Positions 10,547-19,437 of a DNA stretch of 64,000 bases are shown one piece after another. The notes below the pieces were generated by a model. The model searched no databases, was not told the DNA's origin, and saw nothing but the letters and a program-made list of their open reading frames with translations. The translations under genes were made by a program, and so were the position numbers. Source of the DNA: Caulobacteraceae bacterium (lineage in GTDB: Bacteria > Pseudomonadota > Alphaproteobacteria > Caulobacterales > Caulobacteraceae); assembly GCA_947475875.1 (NCBI GenBank), contig CANJME010000008.1, positions 56,712 through 120,711 on the forward strand, written 5' to 3'. Within the stretch, counting starts at the first letter, position 1; each line of letters opens with the position of its first letter.

Positions 10547-10687
10547 GTGACGCAAGCAGGCAAAATCCGCATCGGCGTGGGCGGCTGGATTTTCGAGCCG
10601 CGGCGGGGGGTGTTCGCCTTCATCATCCACGAAGGCAAGGTGCGCGCGCCGCACGGGGCCATGGCGCTGATCGAGCGCACCCTTTAG
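10547..10687 (+). pseudogene. DUF72 gene collapsed by an internal in-frame deletion
   Basis: A 46-codon reading frame starts at the GTG at 10547. Its first half, KIRIGVGGWIFEPRRGVF, is the characteristic DUF72 (YecE-like) N-terminus. Its second half, HEGKVRAPHGAMALIER, resembles the DUF72 C-terminus (pattern KxRAPxxAMALIERL). The roughly 200 residues normally between them, including the rest of the TIM-barrel-like fold, are missing. I read this as a single in-frame deletion that joined the two ends. Assignment of the tail is from remembered family pattern, not an alignment. Confidence 0.7.
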
Positions 10688-10709
10688 TATCCGCCCGGGG
10701 GGAAATACG

Positions 10710-12311
10710 GTGGGTAGCGAGCTTTCGATCTTTGGCCTGAAGCTTAGCGCGACGCGTCTGGCGCTGCTGGCCTGCCTGTTGATCCCGGCGGTCTACACCG
10801 CCGTCGCCCTGGTCAGCCCGCCGTCCATGGACCCGGACGTCGGCTGGGGCCTGATGGCATGGCGTTCGATGCTGCAGGGCGCGCCGTTCAATCACTATCT
10901 GACGCCAGATCCGGCCAATATCGGCCGCGACACCACCGCCTTTCTGGCCTGGTGGAGCCCGGGCCAATACCTGGCGCCGGGCGCCTTTTCCCTAACGGGT
11001 CTCAACTACGGTCAGGCCATCGCGCTGACCAACGGACTGGCCCTGACGATCTTTCTGATCGGCATTGTCCGCCTGTGCCGGCGTTTTGACCTTGATCCCC
11101 TCGTCACCCTGGCCGCGGTGCTGCTGCTGGCGACCTTCCGCTATTCGACCGCCACCTTCGGCATCTACAACGGCGGGGAGATCCTGCTGCAGGCCGCCCT
11201 GCCCTGGGTGGTGCTGCTCTCCCTGCGCGTGCCCGCTGCAAACCTTTTGACCGGCGCAGGCCTGGCCTTTCTGATCGTCGGGCTGGGATTTATGGCCAAG
11301 CTTACCGGGATTGTCGTGGGCGCGGCGGCGCTGACCGCCTCCTGCCTGCCGGTGTTGCTGGACCGGAGGCGGATCACGCCCGGAATGATCGGCGGCGTCA
11401 TCGGCGCGGGCATCGCCGTTGTCCTGCTTTATGTCCTGTGGTTTTCGAACGGCGACACGCCCGGCACCATCGCGGTCGGAGCCAAGCCTGGCGGCGTGGC
11501 GCTGGCGGTGATCAGCCCGTGGACGGCCGGGTTCTCGTTCGTGGATCTGCTGCTCTGGCTGTTCATCCATCCTGGCCGGGCGGTCTTTTCCAACGTTTCC
11601 ACCCTGGTCCTGATGTCGGCGCCGGTGGCGGCGCTGATCGCGTTCTGTGTCCTCATGGGCCGCAAGCGCGAGACCCTTCGACCCCTGATCGTCTATGCTC
11701 TGATCTTCTATGCCTTCACATCATTGATCATGGCGGTGATGTTCCTGCGCGGCGCCGACGTGACCGTCGAGGAGCGGCACGTCCGCTCGGCCGGCATCCT
11801 GCTGTTCCTCTGCTCTCTGGCCGGCGTGATGAACCTGCCCCGGTTACCGCGCACCGCCTTTCTGGGCCTGTTCGCCGTCATGAGCGCCTATGGCCTGGCC
11901 TCCATGGGCCTGCGGACAAAATCGGTGCTGCACGCCGACCACCTCATTGCCCGCAGCGGCGTCAACGACATGTTCGTGGACCGGGCGGCGGTGGAGTTCA
12001 TCCAGGGCGCCTATGTGCGGGAGGGCAAGAGCGCACTCTTCGTCGTGCCCATGGCCGATATCGCCCTGGCCCTGCCCAATGAGGCCCGGGTGGTCTCGAT
12101 CTCGGCCACCGGCGCCGCTCACCTAGAAGCAGCGCGGTATGACGGCGCCGTTCCGGGCCATCTCTACATCATGATCCAGAAGCGTTTCGTCGACACGCCC
12201 AAGGGCCGCTCCATCCCGGCGAGTTTCGCAGCCTATGCGCCGGACCGCTGGGAGTTTCAGGATTTCGGCGACACGCGGGTCTATTTCCAGCAGGCGGGCG
12301 CTAGGCCCTGA
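10710..12311 (+). CDS. Polytopic GT-C-like membrane glycosyltransferase
   Basis: This 533-residue integral membrane protein starts at GTG 10710. I see about 10 hydrophobic segments up to residue 410, then a soluble C-terminal domain of about 120 residues. The first periplasmic loop carries SMDPDVGWGLMAW, an acidic site like the catalytic Asp of GT-C enzymes that use polyprenyl-phosphate sugars (ArnT/PMT type). The convergent neighbours are a flippase-like membrane protein and a GT2 dolichol-phosphate-mannose-synthase-like enzyme, which would make such a donor. The acceptor is unknown. The stop overlaps the convergent gene by 11 bp. Confidence 0.65.
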   Translation: MGSELSIFGLKLSATRLALLACLLIPAVYTAVALVSPPSMDPDVGWGLMAWRSMLQGAPFNHYLTPDPANIGRDTTAFLAWWSPGQYLAPGAFSLTGLNYGQAIALTNGLALTIFLIGIVRLCRRFDLDPLVTLAAVLLLATFRYSTATFGIYNGGEILLQAALPWVVLLSLRVPAANLLTGAGLAFLIVGLGFMAKLTGIVVGAAALTASCLPVLLDRRRITPGMIGGVIGAGIAVVLLYVLWFSNGDTPGTIAVGAKPGGVALAVISPWTAGFSFVDLLLWLFIHPGRAVFSNVSTLVLMSAPVAALIAFCVLMGRKRETLRPLIVYALIFYAFTSLIMAVMFLRGADVTVEERHVRSAGILLFLCSLAGVMNLPRLPRTAFLGLFAVMSAYGLASMGLRTKSVLHADHLIARSGVNDMFVDRAAVEFIQGAYVREGKSALFVVPMADIALALPNEARVVSISATGAAHLEAARYDGAVPGHLYIMIQKRFVDTPKGRSIPASFAAYAPDRWEFQDFGDTRVYFQQAGARP

Positions 12312-13281
12312 CGCGCCGCCAGTAACCGCGGGCCATGATCGCCGAGCCGATCAGCATGGTCGGGACATAAAAGCAGAGCTGGACGAGGATTGAGGCGGCG
12401 AGCGCCACCGGCGCCGGCCAGCCGAGGGCGCCGAAGCACAGGATGAAGGCGAACTGGAAGCTGCCCACGAAAGCCGGGGCTGTCGGCAGCAGGGTCGAAA
12501 GCGACGCGGCGCTGAGGATCAGGCACACCCCGATCAGGGTCGGTTGCTGGCGAACGGCGTAGAGCAGCACGGCCAGGGCGGCGAGCTCCAGAATCCACAC
12601 CGCCAGGCTGTAGCCGAAAAAGGCCAAGGCGTTGCGGCGATCGATCGCCTGCAGGCCGGCCTGGAACCGCATGAGCAGTCCGCCGATCAGCGGGATGGGC
12701 AGGGACTTGATCCGCCGCAGGATGACAAACCCGAGGAAGGCCCCGCCGAAGAGGACCAGGGCCGAAATCATGACCCGCACGAGCGTTCCACCGCCTTCCC
12801 CGCCGAGACCCGCAGCGACGCTGGAGAGGGCCAGAAGACCCACGAGTAGCAGGCCATCCAGCACCCGCTCGACGAAGATCGTCCCGAGCGCCATAGAGCG
12901 GCTGATGCGCGCCACCGTGCCGATATAGTCGGCCCGGTAAAGCTCGCCGAGCCGGCCTGGCAAGGCGAGATTCATGGCGAACCCTACGAAAAGGCCGCCG
13001 ATCACGGTCGAGCGGCTGATTTCGGTCGCTCGCAGGAGCAGCAGCCGCCAGCGCAGGCCGCGCACCACGATCGAACTTCCGTAGATCAGGGCCGCGACGA
13101 CCAGCCATGCGGGACTGGCGGCGGCGATATAGGTCTGAACTTCCCGGAAACCGACCTTGCGGAAGGACAACCACATGAAGAAGACCGCAAGTCCGATGCC
13201 CACGACAGCCACGGCCAGGCGAATCCAGCCACCGCGCGATCCGGCCTTGCCCGGCAGCGTCGCCGCGGGCTGCTCGCTCAT
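12301..13281 (-). CDS. Lysylphosphatidylglycerol synthase TM-region / flippase-like membrane protein (UPF0104)
   Basis: The 326-residue protein has about eight membrane segments and family hallmarks such as GGLFVGFAMNLALPGRLGEL and LSTLLPTAPAFVGSFQF. This family includes the membrane half of MprF and stand-alone proteins that often sit beside polyprenyl-phosphate glycosyltransferases. It follows the GT2 gene with an ATGA overlap, so the two are translationally coupled. I infer a role in moving or modifying lipid-linked sugars. Confidence 0.85.
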   Translation of the reverse strand: MSEQPAATLPGKAGSRGGWIRLAVAVVGIGLAVFFMWLSFRKVGFREVQTYIAAASPAWLVVAALIYGSSIVVRGLRWRLLLLRATEISRSTVIGGLFVGFAMNLALPGRLGELYRADYIGTVARISRSMALGTIFVERVLDGLLLVGLLALSSVAAGLGGEGGGTLVRVMISALVLFGGAFLGFVILRRIKSLPIPLIGGLLMRFQAGLQAIDRRNALAFFGYSLAVWILELAALAVLLYAVRQQPTLIGVCLILSAASLSTLLPTAPAFVGSFQFAFILCFGALGWPAPVALAASILVQLCFYVPTMLIGSAIMARGYWRRVRA

Positions 13282-14060
13282 GATTTTGCGGGCGCGCCGC
13301 TGGGGGCGAAGCGGAACCAGAAGAGGTACCAGAGCGCCTTGACCCCGTCCTTCCAGTTGATCTTCTTGCCCGCCTCGTAGGTGCGTCCGTAGTAGCGGAT
13401 GCCCAGTTCATAGATGCGCCAGGTCTTGCGCCGGGCGATCTGGGCGCTGATCTGCACCTCGAAGCCGAAGTCGTTCTGCGACAGGCGAAGGCTCTCGTAA
13501 ACCTGCCGGGTGATCATCTTGTAGCAGACCTCAACGTCGGTCAGGGTCTGGTTATAGAGGACGTTAAAAATGAACGAAATCAGCCTATTGGCGAGATAGT
13601 GGTGATAGTTCAAAGACCGGTGCGGCCGCCCGTAGAAGCGTGAGCCATAGACCACGTCGGCGATCTTGCGCTGAACGATCAAGTCCCACATCTGGTCGTA
13701 GTCGCCCGGATCGTATTCCAGGTCGGCGTCCTGCACGATCATCACATCGCCCGTCGCGTGGGCCATGGCGGTGCGGATGGCCGCGCCCTTGCCGGCGTTC
13801 TTCTGGTGGAAGATCACGGCGATGGTCGTCTCGTCGGTGAGCGGTACGCCGATCCGCCCGCCGCCCCTGGCGGGTGGTTCCTGATCACTCTTCGCTGGCC
13901 CGAAGGCCTTTTGCAGGACGTCGCGGGTGCCGTCGCGCGAGCCGTCGTCGACCAGCACGATCTCCTTTTCCACGCCGGGCAAGGCGCGGGCGGCCAGGTT
14001 CAGCAACTCAAGGACCAGATCCTTTTCGTTGTAGCACGGCACCAGGATCGACAGACGCAT
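13278..14060 (-). CDS. GT2 family glycosyltransferase (dolichol-phosphate mannose synthase-like)
   Basis: This cytoplasmic-face enzyme is predicted to transfer a sugar from a nucleotide sugar to a polyprenyl phosphate. I use the ATG at 14060 (MRLSILVPCYNEKDLV), which gives 260 residues; a TTG five codons upstream is less likely. The GT-A fold shows VLVDDGSRDGT, the metal-binding QDADLEYDPGDY, YGSRFYGR and the NRLISFIFN segment. There is an unusual insert of about 25 residues after FGPAKSDQEPP. It is the first gene of a pair with the flippase-like gene. Confidence 0.9.
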   Translation of the reverse strand: MRLSILVPCYNEKDLVLELLNLAARALPGVEKEIVLVDDGSRDGTRDVLQKAFGPAKSDQEPPARGGGRIGVPLTDETTIAVIFHQKNAGKGAAIRTAMAHATGDVMIVQDADLEYDPGDYDQMWDLIVQRKIADVVYGSRFYGRPHRSLNYHHYLANRLISFIFNVLYNQTLTDVEVCYKMITRQVYESLRLSQNDFGFEVQISAQIARRKTWRIYELGIRYYGRTYEAGKKINWKDGVKALWYLFWFRFAPSGAPAKS

Positions 14061-14196
14061 AGACAAAGACCCCAAAAAGCCCAGCGCTGTCGCCGGCCCC
14101 CTCTTCAGGCGGCGAGGCCTAACACAGGGGCGGCGGCGCGTACACTTGTGGGCTCATTACTTGTGGTGGGGGGCGATTTGCGGTTCATGACGGGCC

Positions 14197-15198
14197 ATGA
14201 TGCGCGCCCTGGTCGTCGATGAACTGGCTCCCGACTACGCGGGCCTTTCCGTGCGCGACTTTGCAAAGCCCTCGCCGGGCCCGGGCCAGGTGCTGGTGCG
14301 GATCAGAGCGGCCAGCGTCAATTTCCCCGACCTTCTGCAGACCGAAGGCAAGTACCAGCACAGGCCGGACTTGCCGTTCGTGGCCGGCATGGAAGCGGCG
14401 GGCGATGTGGTGGAAGTTGGCGAAGGCTCGGCGTTCGCGGTGGGCGATGCGGTGGTGGGCTCGGCCCGGCCCGAGGCGGTGGGCGGCTCAGGCGGTCCGG
14501 GCGCCTTCGCCGAATACTGTGTGATGGCCAACCCGCGCCGGATGCCGGCGAATTTCTCGTTTTCCGAAGCCGCTGCGTTCGGCACAGCCTATCTGACCGC
14601 CTGGGTCTCGCTGGTCAGCCGGGCGGCGCTGAAGCCTGGCGAATGGGTGCTGGTGCACGGCGCGTCGGGCGGGGTTGGTCTGGCTGCGGTCGATCTGGCC
14701 ATGGCTTTGGGCGCGAAGGTGATCGCCGCCGGGGCGTCGGACGAGAAACTCAGCATCGTGGCCGAGACCTATGCGCCGGACGCAATCATCAATGTCACCG
14801 GCGGCTTTCGCGATCAGGTCAAGGACCTGACCGGCGGCGGGGCGGACGTGATCTACGATCCTGTAGGCGGCGACGTCTTCGATGAGAGCGTGCGCTGCAT
14901 CGCCTTCAACGGCCGGCTTTTGACCATCGGCTTTGCCTCGGGGCGTATCCCGACTCTTCCGGTCAATCTGGCGCTGATCAAGGGTTTTTCCCTGATGGGG
15001 GTGCGGGCGGGCGAATATGGCCGCCGGTTTCCGGCGGAAGGCCGCGCCAACCTCGAGGCGATCTGGACCATGGCCGAAGAGGGCAAGCTTACCCCCCGCG
15101 TCCACGCCGAATTCCCGCTGGATCGCTGGCGCGAGGCCTATGAGTTGCTTGCGAACCGGAAAGTGGTGGGCAAGGCGATTATTCGTCCGGACCTGTGA
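14197..15198 (+). CDS. NADPH:quinone oxidoreductase-like zinc-independent MDR dehydrogenase
   Basis: This 333-residue member of the medium-chain dehydrogenase/reductase superfamily has a GroES-like N-terminal domain (PGPGQVLVRIRAASVNFPD, FVAGMEAAGDVVEVGEG). It also has a Rossmann domain with VHGASGGVGLAAVDLA. The structural and catalytic zinc Cys residues of true alcohol dehydrogenases are absent, placing it in the quinone oxidoreductase branch. The substrate is unknown. Two adjacent ATG codons (14197, 14200) could serve as the start. Confidence 0.88.
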   Translation: MMRALVVDELAPDYAGLSVRDFAKPSPGPGQVLVRIRAASVNFPDLLQTEGKYQHRPDLPFVAGMEAAGDVVEVGEGSAFAVGDAVVGSARPEAVGGSGGPGAFAEYCVMANPRRMPANFSFSEAAAFGTAYLTAWVSLVSRAALKPGEWVLVHGASGGVGLAAVDLAMALGAKVIAAGASDEKLSIVAETYAPDAIINVTGGFRDQVKDLTGGGADVIYDPVGGDVFDESVRCIAFNGRLLTIGFASGRIPTLPVNLALIKGFSLMGVRAGEYGRRFPAEGRANLEAIWTMAEEGKLTPRVHAEFPLDRWREAYELLANRKVVGKAIIRPDL

Positions 15199-15205
15199 CG
15201 CGGCT

Positions 15206-15256
15206 CGCCCCCTCCACCGCTTCGCGGTCCCCCTCCCCTGCTGCGCAGGTGAGGTT
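15206..15256. repeat. Partial family-B-like palindromic repeat
   Basis: The segment contains CCCTCCACCGCTTCGCGG and CCCCTCCCCTGCTGCGCAG and resembles half of the family B elements. It lies just upstream of the rpmH promoter. Confidence 0.4.
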
Positions 15257-15258
15257 GG

Positions 15259-15287
15259 TTGACAGGAAAGCCCCTTTCCCCTATCCA
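15259..15287 (+). promoter_or_regulatory. Probable sigma-70 promoter of rpmH-rnpA
   Basis: TTGACA (15259-15264) is followed by a 17-base spacer and TATCCA (15282-15287). It lies about 40 bases upstream of the rpmH start and faces the right way. Confidence 0.55.
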
Positions 15288-15325
15288 CCGCGCCTCTTTC
15301 GAAAAGCCGTTCCCGGAGCCACCTC

Positions 15326-15460
15326 GTGAAGCGCACCTATCAACCCTCGCGCCTCGTTCGCAAGCGCCGCCACGGCTATCGCACCCGCATGTCCACGGCC
15401 AATGGCCGCAAGGTCGTCGCCCGCCGCCGTGCCAAGGGCCGCAAGCGCCTGACCGCCTAG
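15326..15460 (+). CDS. rpmH: Ribosomal protein bL34
   Basis: This 44-residue, highly basic protein of the large ribosomal subunit starts at GTG 15326. Its N-terminus [18 protein letters not shown] and the end GRKRLTA match bL34 throughout. rnpA follows after 38 bases, the usual bacterial arrangement rpmH-rnpA-yidC. The gene is short and easily missed. Confidence 0.98.
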   Translation: MKRTYQPSRLVRKRRHGYRTRMSTANGRKVVARRRAKGRKRLTA

Positions 15461-15498
15461 GGTAAACCCCTTCGCGCTCATCCCCGGGGGAATGAGCG

Positions 15499-15846
15499 AT
15501 GACCGACAATTCGCCGATTGAACGCCTCAAGAAGCGGCCGGATTTCCTGCTGGCCGCGGCCGCCGCGCATGCCGCGCGCGGCGCCGTGGTGGTTCAGGCG
15601 CGCGATCGCGAGGATGGCGCGGCGCTGGTCCGGGTGGGCTTTACCGCCACCCGGCGGATCGGCGGGGCGGTGGTGCGCAACCGCGCCAAACGGCGCTTGC
15701 GGGAAGCCGCTCGCGTCCTTCTGCCCCTTCACGGCAGGCCCGGCCATGACTATGTGTTCGTCGCCCGGGCGGGAACGACGATGCGCCCCTGGGCGCGCTT
15801 GCTTGACGATGTGAAAAGCGCGCTGATAAGGCTCGCCCCGACCTAG
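15499..15846 (+). CDS. rnpA: Ribonuclease P protein component
   Basis: This is the protein cofactor of RNase P for 5' maturation of tRNA. The 115-residue basic protein contains the RNR signature in VVRNRAKRRLREAAR and the FTATRRIGGAV strand. A GGGGGAAT stretch upstream of the ATG serves as a ribosome binding site. It lies between rpmH and yidC; a RIME-like palindromic element separates it from yidC. Confidence 0.96.
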   Translation: MTDNSPIERLKKRPDFLLAAAAAHAARGAVVVQARDREDGAALVRVGFTATRRIGGAVVRNRAKRRLREAARVLLPLHGRPGHDYVFVARAGTTMRPWARLLDDVKSALIRLAPT

Positions 15847-15946
15847 AGCGGGCCACGATGCGATGATATCGGATCGCCGCTCTAGTTTTTTGTTTTGACG
15901 CGCATTTTTTCCGAAAACCGGTTCCCACTTTTCGGAATGCGCTCTA
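15845..15946. repeat. RIME-like palindromic element, family C, copy 1
   Basis: The element is bounded by AGAGCG and GCGCTCT and contains the block CCGAAAACCGGTTCCCAC and TTTTCGGAATGCGCTC. I recognise this block as a dispersed intergenic element widespread in rhizobia and related alphaproteobacteria. A second, shorter copy lies at 28089-28141. Confidence 0.85.
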
Positions 15947-16013
15947 ATGACCAACCGCCTGGGCGGGGGCGAATCCGCCCGCCTGTTCTGGCTTCGCGAG
16001 TCCCTATCCCCCG

Positions 16014-17822
16014 ATGGACAAAGAAACCTCACGCAACACGATCATCTTCTTTGTCTGCGCCCTGGGACTGTTGATCGCCTACAATTACTTCGTCCTGCAG
16101 CCGACGCAGAAGCGCGAAGCCGCGCTGAAATCCCAGCAGGCCGCCGTCCAGCTGGCCGCCGGGCCGGCCGCCGCGTCCGCGCCGGTTTTCACGCCGGTTC
16201 CGGTGGACCAGGCCCTGCAGCGGCCGAGCGTAGCGATCGACACCCCGGCTCTGACCGGCTCGATCGCGCTGGAAGGCGCCCGGTTCGACGACCTCAGCCT
16301 CAAGGGCTATCACGAGACCCTCGACGAAAAATCGCCGCTGGTGCGCCTGTGGCGGCCGCAGACCGCAGCCTACGCCTATTTCACCCAGTTCGGCTGGACC
16401 GGGAAAAACATCGAGGGCATGCCCGACGAACGCACCGTCTGGACCCCGGCCGACACCGCTCCTTTAAGTCCTACACACCCCATCCGGCTCACCTATTCCA
16501 GCCCCGCGGGCCTGGTCTTCACCCGCGACATTTCGGTGGACGACAAGTTCATGTTCACCGTCAACGACAAGGTCGCGAATTACGGAACCGCACCGGTCAC
16601 GCTCGCGCCGTTCGCCAACGTGCGGCGCAATGGTCTGGAGCCGCCGCAAAAGGGCGCGCGGCCAAGCGCCGAGGGCGGCATCAGCCTGCTGGGCGGCGGC
16701 CAGACCTACAAGCGCACCATCTACCGCTACCAGAAGTGGACCAAGGAGGGGAATTATCAGGGAACCTCCAGCGGCGGCTGGATCGGCGTCGATGACAAAT
16801 ACTGGCTGACCGCCCTCATTCCCGATCAGCGCGAGGCCATCCAGGCGGTCTTCACCGCCACGCCTTTCGGCTCGGTCAGCAGCTATGACGCCCGCTACCA
16901 GGGCGTCGAACGGAGCCTGGCCCCCGGCATGCAGGTCAGCGAAGTCCACCGGATGTTCGGCGGGGCCAAGCACAACGGCATCCTCACCCGTTACGCCAAG
17001 GCCGGCGCACAAGAGATCCCGCGCTTCGGCGACGCCATCAACTGGGGCTGGGACTGGGCCTATTTCATCACCAAGTCGATCTTCTGGCTGATCAAATCGT
17101 TCGAGAGCCTCACCCACAACTTCGGCCTGGCCATCCTGATGATGACGGTCGTGGTCAAGGCGGCGTTCTTCTATCCGAACTATCTGTCCATCGCCTCGAT
17201 GACCAAGATGAAGAAGGTCCAGCCGCGGCTGGAGAAGCTGAAGGAGCGCTTCAAGGACAATCCGGCCGAGCAGCAGAAGGCCATGATGCAGATCTACAAG
17301 GAAGAGAAGATCAACCCGCTGCTGGGTTGTCTGCCGATGCTCGCCACCATCCCGGTGTTCTTCGGCCTCTTCTATGTGCTGAACACCACCATCGAGATGC
17401 GCCAGGCGCCGTTCTTCGGCTGGATCCATGACCTGTCGGCGCCCGATCCGACCAGCATCTGGAACCTGTTCGGCCTGATCCCGTGGAATCCGTCCGCCGT
17501 CAAACTGCCGCTGATCGGCAGCCCGTTCGATGGCTTCCTGCACCTGGGTGTCTGGCCGCTGCTCTACGGCTTTACGATGTGGCTGACCCAGTCGATGAGC
17601 CCGCCGGCCGCCGACCCGACCCAGCAAATGATCTTCAAGTGGATGCCGGTGATCTTCACCCTGATGCTGGCGACGTTCCCGGCCGGGCTGCTGATCTATT
17701 ACTGCTGGTCAAACTTTCTGCAGATCATCATGCAGTATGTGATCAATCACCGGCTTAAGGTCGACAATCCGATCGACCGGCTGATCCGCCGGATCACCGG
17801 CCAGCCCGCGCCCGCCGGGTGA
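16014..17822 (+). CDS. yidC: Membrane protein insertase YidC
   Basis: This inserts and folds inner-membrane proteins, alone or with SecYEG. The 602-residue protein has an N-terminal membrane anchor (residues 9-27), a large periplasmic domain (about 60-340) typical of Gram-negative YidC, and the conserved five-helix YidC/Oxa1 core (about 350-585). The core includes a cytoplasmic hairpin with [16 protein letters not shown]. Its stop overlaps the GTG start of engB, so the two are coupled. Confidence 0.97.
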   Translation: MDKETSRNTIIFFVCALGLLIAYNYFVLQPTQKREAALKSQQAAVQLAAGPAAASAPVFTPVPVDQALQRPSVAIDTPALTGSIALEGARFDDLSLKGYHETLDEKSPLVRLWRPQTAAYAYFTQFGWTGKNIEGMPDERTVWTPADTAPLSPTHPIRLTYSSPAGLVFTRDISVDDKFMFTVNDKVANYGTAPVTLAPFANVRRNGLEPPQKGARPSAEGGISLLGGGQTYKRTIYRYQKWTKEGNYQGTSSGGWIGVDDKYWLTALIPDQREAIQAVFTATPFGSVSSYDARYQGVERSLAPGMQVSEVHRMFGGAKHNGILTRYAKAGAQEIPRFGDAINWGWDWAYFITKSIFWLIKSFESLTHNFGLAILMMTVVVKAAFFYPNYLSIASMTKMKKVQPRLEKLKERFKDNPAEQQKAMMQIYKEEKINPLLGCLPMLATIPVFFGLFYVLNTTIEMRQAPFFGWIHDLSAPDPTSIWNLFGLIPWNPSAVKLPLIGSPFDGFLHLGVWPLLYGFTMWLTQSMSPPAADPTQQMIFKWMPVIFTLMLATFPAGLLIYYCWSNFLQIIMQYVINHRLKVDNPIDRLIRRITGQPAPAG

Positions 17823-18457
17823 GCGAGCCCTTCAGCGCCGAGACGATCGAGACCGCCCGGGTGCTGTTCGCCCGGCCGGTCAGCTTCCTGATGGGCTGCG
17901 TGGCCATGGATGGCCTGCCCTCGCCCGACCTGCCGGAGGTGGCCTTCGCGGGCCGCTCGAACGTAGGCAAGTCCAGCCTGATCAACGCCCTGGTCGGCCA
18001 GAAGTACCTCGCCCGCGCCTCGAACGAGCCGGGCCGCACCCGCGAGGTCAACTTCTTCGTGCTCGACGAGAAGATCCGGCTGGTGGACCTGCCGGGCTAC
18101 GGCTTTGCCCGGGCCTCGAAGAAGGCCACTGACAAGTTCCAGAACCTCGGCCGGGCTTATCTGCGGGGCCGGCCGAACCTGAAGCGCGTTTACTTGCTCA
18201 TCGATGCGCGCCATGGGCTGAAAAGCGTCGACACCGAGGCGCTCGACGCCCTGGATCTGGCCGCCGTTTCCTACCAGATCGTCCTGACCAAGGCCGACAA
18301 GATCAAGCCGCACGAAGCCGAAAAGCTGGTGGCCGCGACACTGAAGGCCATAGCCAAACGCCCTGCCGCCTTTCCCCGCGTGCTGGCGACCAGCGCCGAA
18401 AAAGGAACCGCCATGCCGGACCTGCGCGCCGAGATCATGGCCGCGTGTGAATTATGA
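17819..18457 (+). CDS. engB: Ribosome biogenesis GTP-binding protein EngB/YsxC
   Basis: This GTPase acts in 50S subunit assembly. It has 212 residues starting at GTG 17819, overlapping yidC by four bases. G1 is GRSNVGKSS (45-53), G3 is VDLPGYGFA and G4 is LTKADK. The family is usually about 200 residues. It ends the rpmH-rnpA-yidC-engB group; a family B repeat follows directly. Confidence 0.95.
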   Translation: MSEPFSAETIETARVLFARPVSFLMGCVAMDGLPSPDLPEVAFAGRSNVGKSSLINALVGQKYLARASNEPGRTREVNFFVLDEKIRLVDLPGYGFARASKKATDKFQNLGRAYLRGRPNLKRVYLLIDARHGLKSVDTEALDALDLAAVSYQIVLTKADKIKPHEAEKLVAATLKAIAKRPAAFPRVLATSAEKGTAMPDLRAEIMAACEL

Positions 18458-18466
18458 TTTTTCCTT

Positions 18467-18583
18467 CCGCTCGTCGGGAGGGACTGGTCGCGAAGCGACC
18501 AGGGTGGGCCACATTTGCCGAGGCTTGCCCACCCGTCTCGGCGCTGCGCGCCGATCCACCCTCCCGACAAGCGGGAGGGAAAG
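18467..18583. repeat. Palindromic intergenic repeat, family B, copy 2
   Basis: TTCCTTCCGCTCGTCGGGAG at the left pairs with CCCTCCCGACAAGCGGGAGG at the right. Inner hairpins are GGTCGCGAAGCGACC and CGGCGCTGCGCGCCG. It separates engB from the acyltransferase gene. Confidence 0.8.
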
Positions 18584-18603
18584 ATTGCTGCTAAACCCGC
18601 CTC

Positions 18604-19437
18604 ATGCCCGCCGTGCACATTGTCGATGAACTGATCGCCGAGCGGGCGCCGCATCTGGCGGCGAGCCCGGCCTGGCCGCTGATCCGGCCCGCGCTCTATG
18701 CGGTGCTGGGCTATGGCCGGGCCAAGTCCATGGCCGATGCCGTAGCGACCTGCAGCGGGGCCGAGGCCCTGCAATTTGTCTCGGACCTGCTGGCCCTCAA
18801 ACTGGATGTTCACGGGCTTGAACGCTTGCCGGAGACCGGGCGCGTGGTCATCGTCTCGAACCACCCAACCGGCATCGCCGACGGCATCGCCATGTATGAC
18901 GCAGTGATGCTCCGACGCCCCGACGCCATCTTCTTCGCCAACGCCGACGCCCTGCGCGTCTCGCGGCGCCTGGGTGAGGTGGTGATCCCGGTCGAATGGG
19001 TCGAGGAAAAGCGCACGCGCGAAAAAACCCGCGAAACCCTGACCGCGGCCAGGCAGGCGCTGGAAGCGGAGCGCTGTGTGGTGGTGTTCCCCGCCGGACG
19101 CCTTGCCCAGCGGCAGAAGGACGGCGGTCTTTCCGATCCGCCCTGGGCGTCGAGCGCAGTGTCGCTGGCCCGCAAGTACGCGGCGCCGGTCATACCGGTG
19201 CATATGACCGGCCCCTGGTCGAGCCTGTTCCATTTCTTCGGCGGCTTTTCCCAGGAACTGCGCGACATCACCCTGTTCCACGAGATGCTCAACAAGACCG
19301 GCAAGACCTTTGGTCTCGTCTTCGGCCATCCCGTCGCCCCAGAGGCCCTCGATGCCGACAGCCAGGCCGCCACGCTGACGATCAAGGCCTATGTCGAGCA
19401 GGAGCTTCCCGCCAATCCGGACGGACGGTTCGCATGA
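18604..19437 (+). CDS. 1-acylglycerol-3-phosphate acyltransferase-like protein (PlsC family)
   Basis: This predicted membrane-associated acyltransferase has 277 residues. The acyltransferase core shows VIVSNHPTGIADGIAMYD, where the usual HxxxxD is present as H-P-T-G-I-A-D, and VVVFPAGRLAQ. The acyl acceptor cannot be told from sequence. The stop overlaps the tsaE start (ATGA), opening a chain of overlapping genes up to addA. Confidence 0.85.
   Translation: MPAVHIVDELIAERAPHLAASPAWPLIRPALYAVLGYGRAKSMADAVATCSGAEALQFVSDLLALKLDVHGLERLPETGRVVIVSNHPTGIADGIAMYDAVMLRRPDAIFFANADALRVSRRLGEVVIPVEWVEEKRTREKTRETLTAARQALEAERCVVVFPAGRLAQRQKDGGLSDPPWASSAVSLARKYAAPVIPVHMTGPWSSLFHFFGGFSQELRDITLFHEMLNKTGKTFGLVFGHPVAPEALDADSQAATLTIKAYVEQELPANPDGRFA

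Noticed and set aside
18996..19433. N-terminal extension of TsaE
   Set aside because: It overlaps the acyltransferase in another frame and does not look like protein; TsaE starts at 19434.
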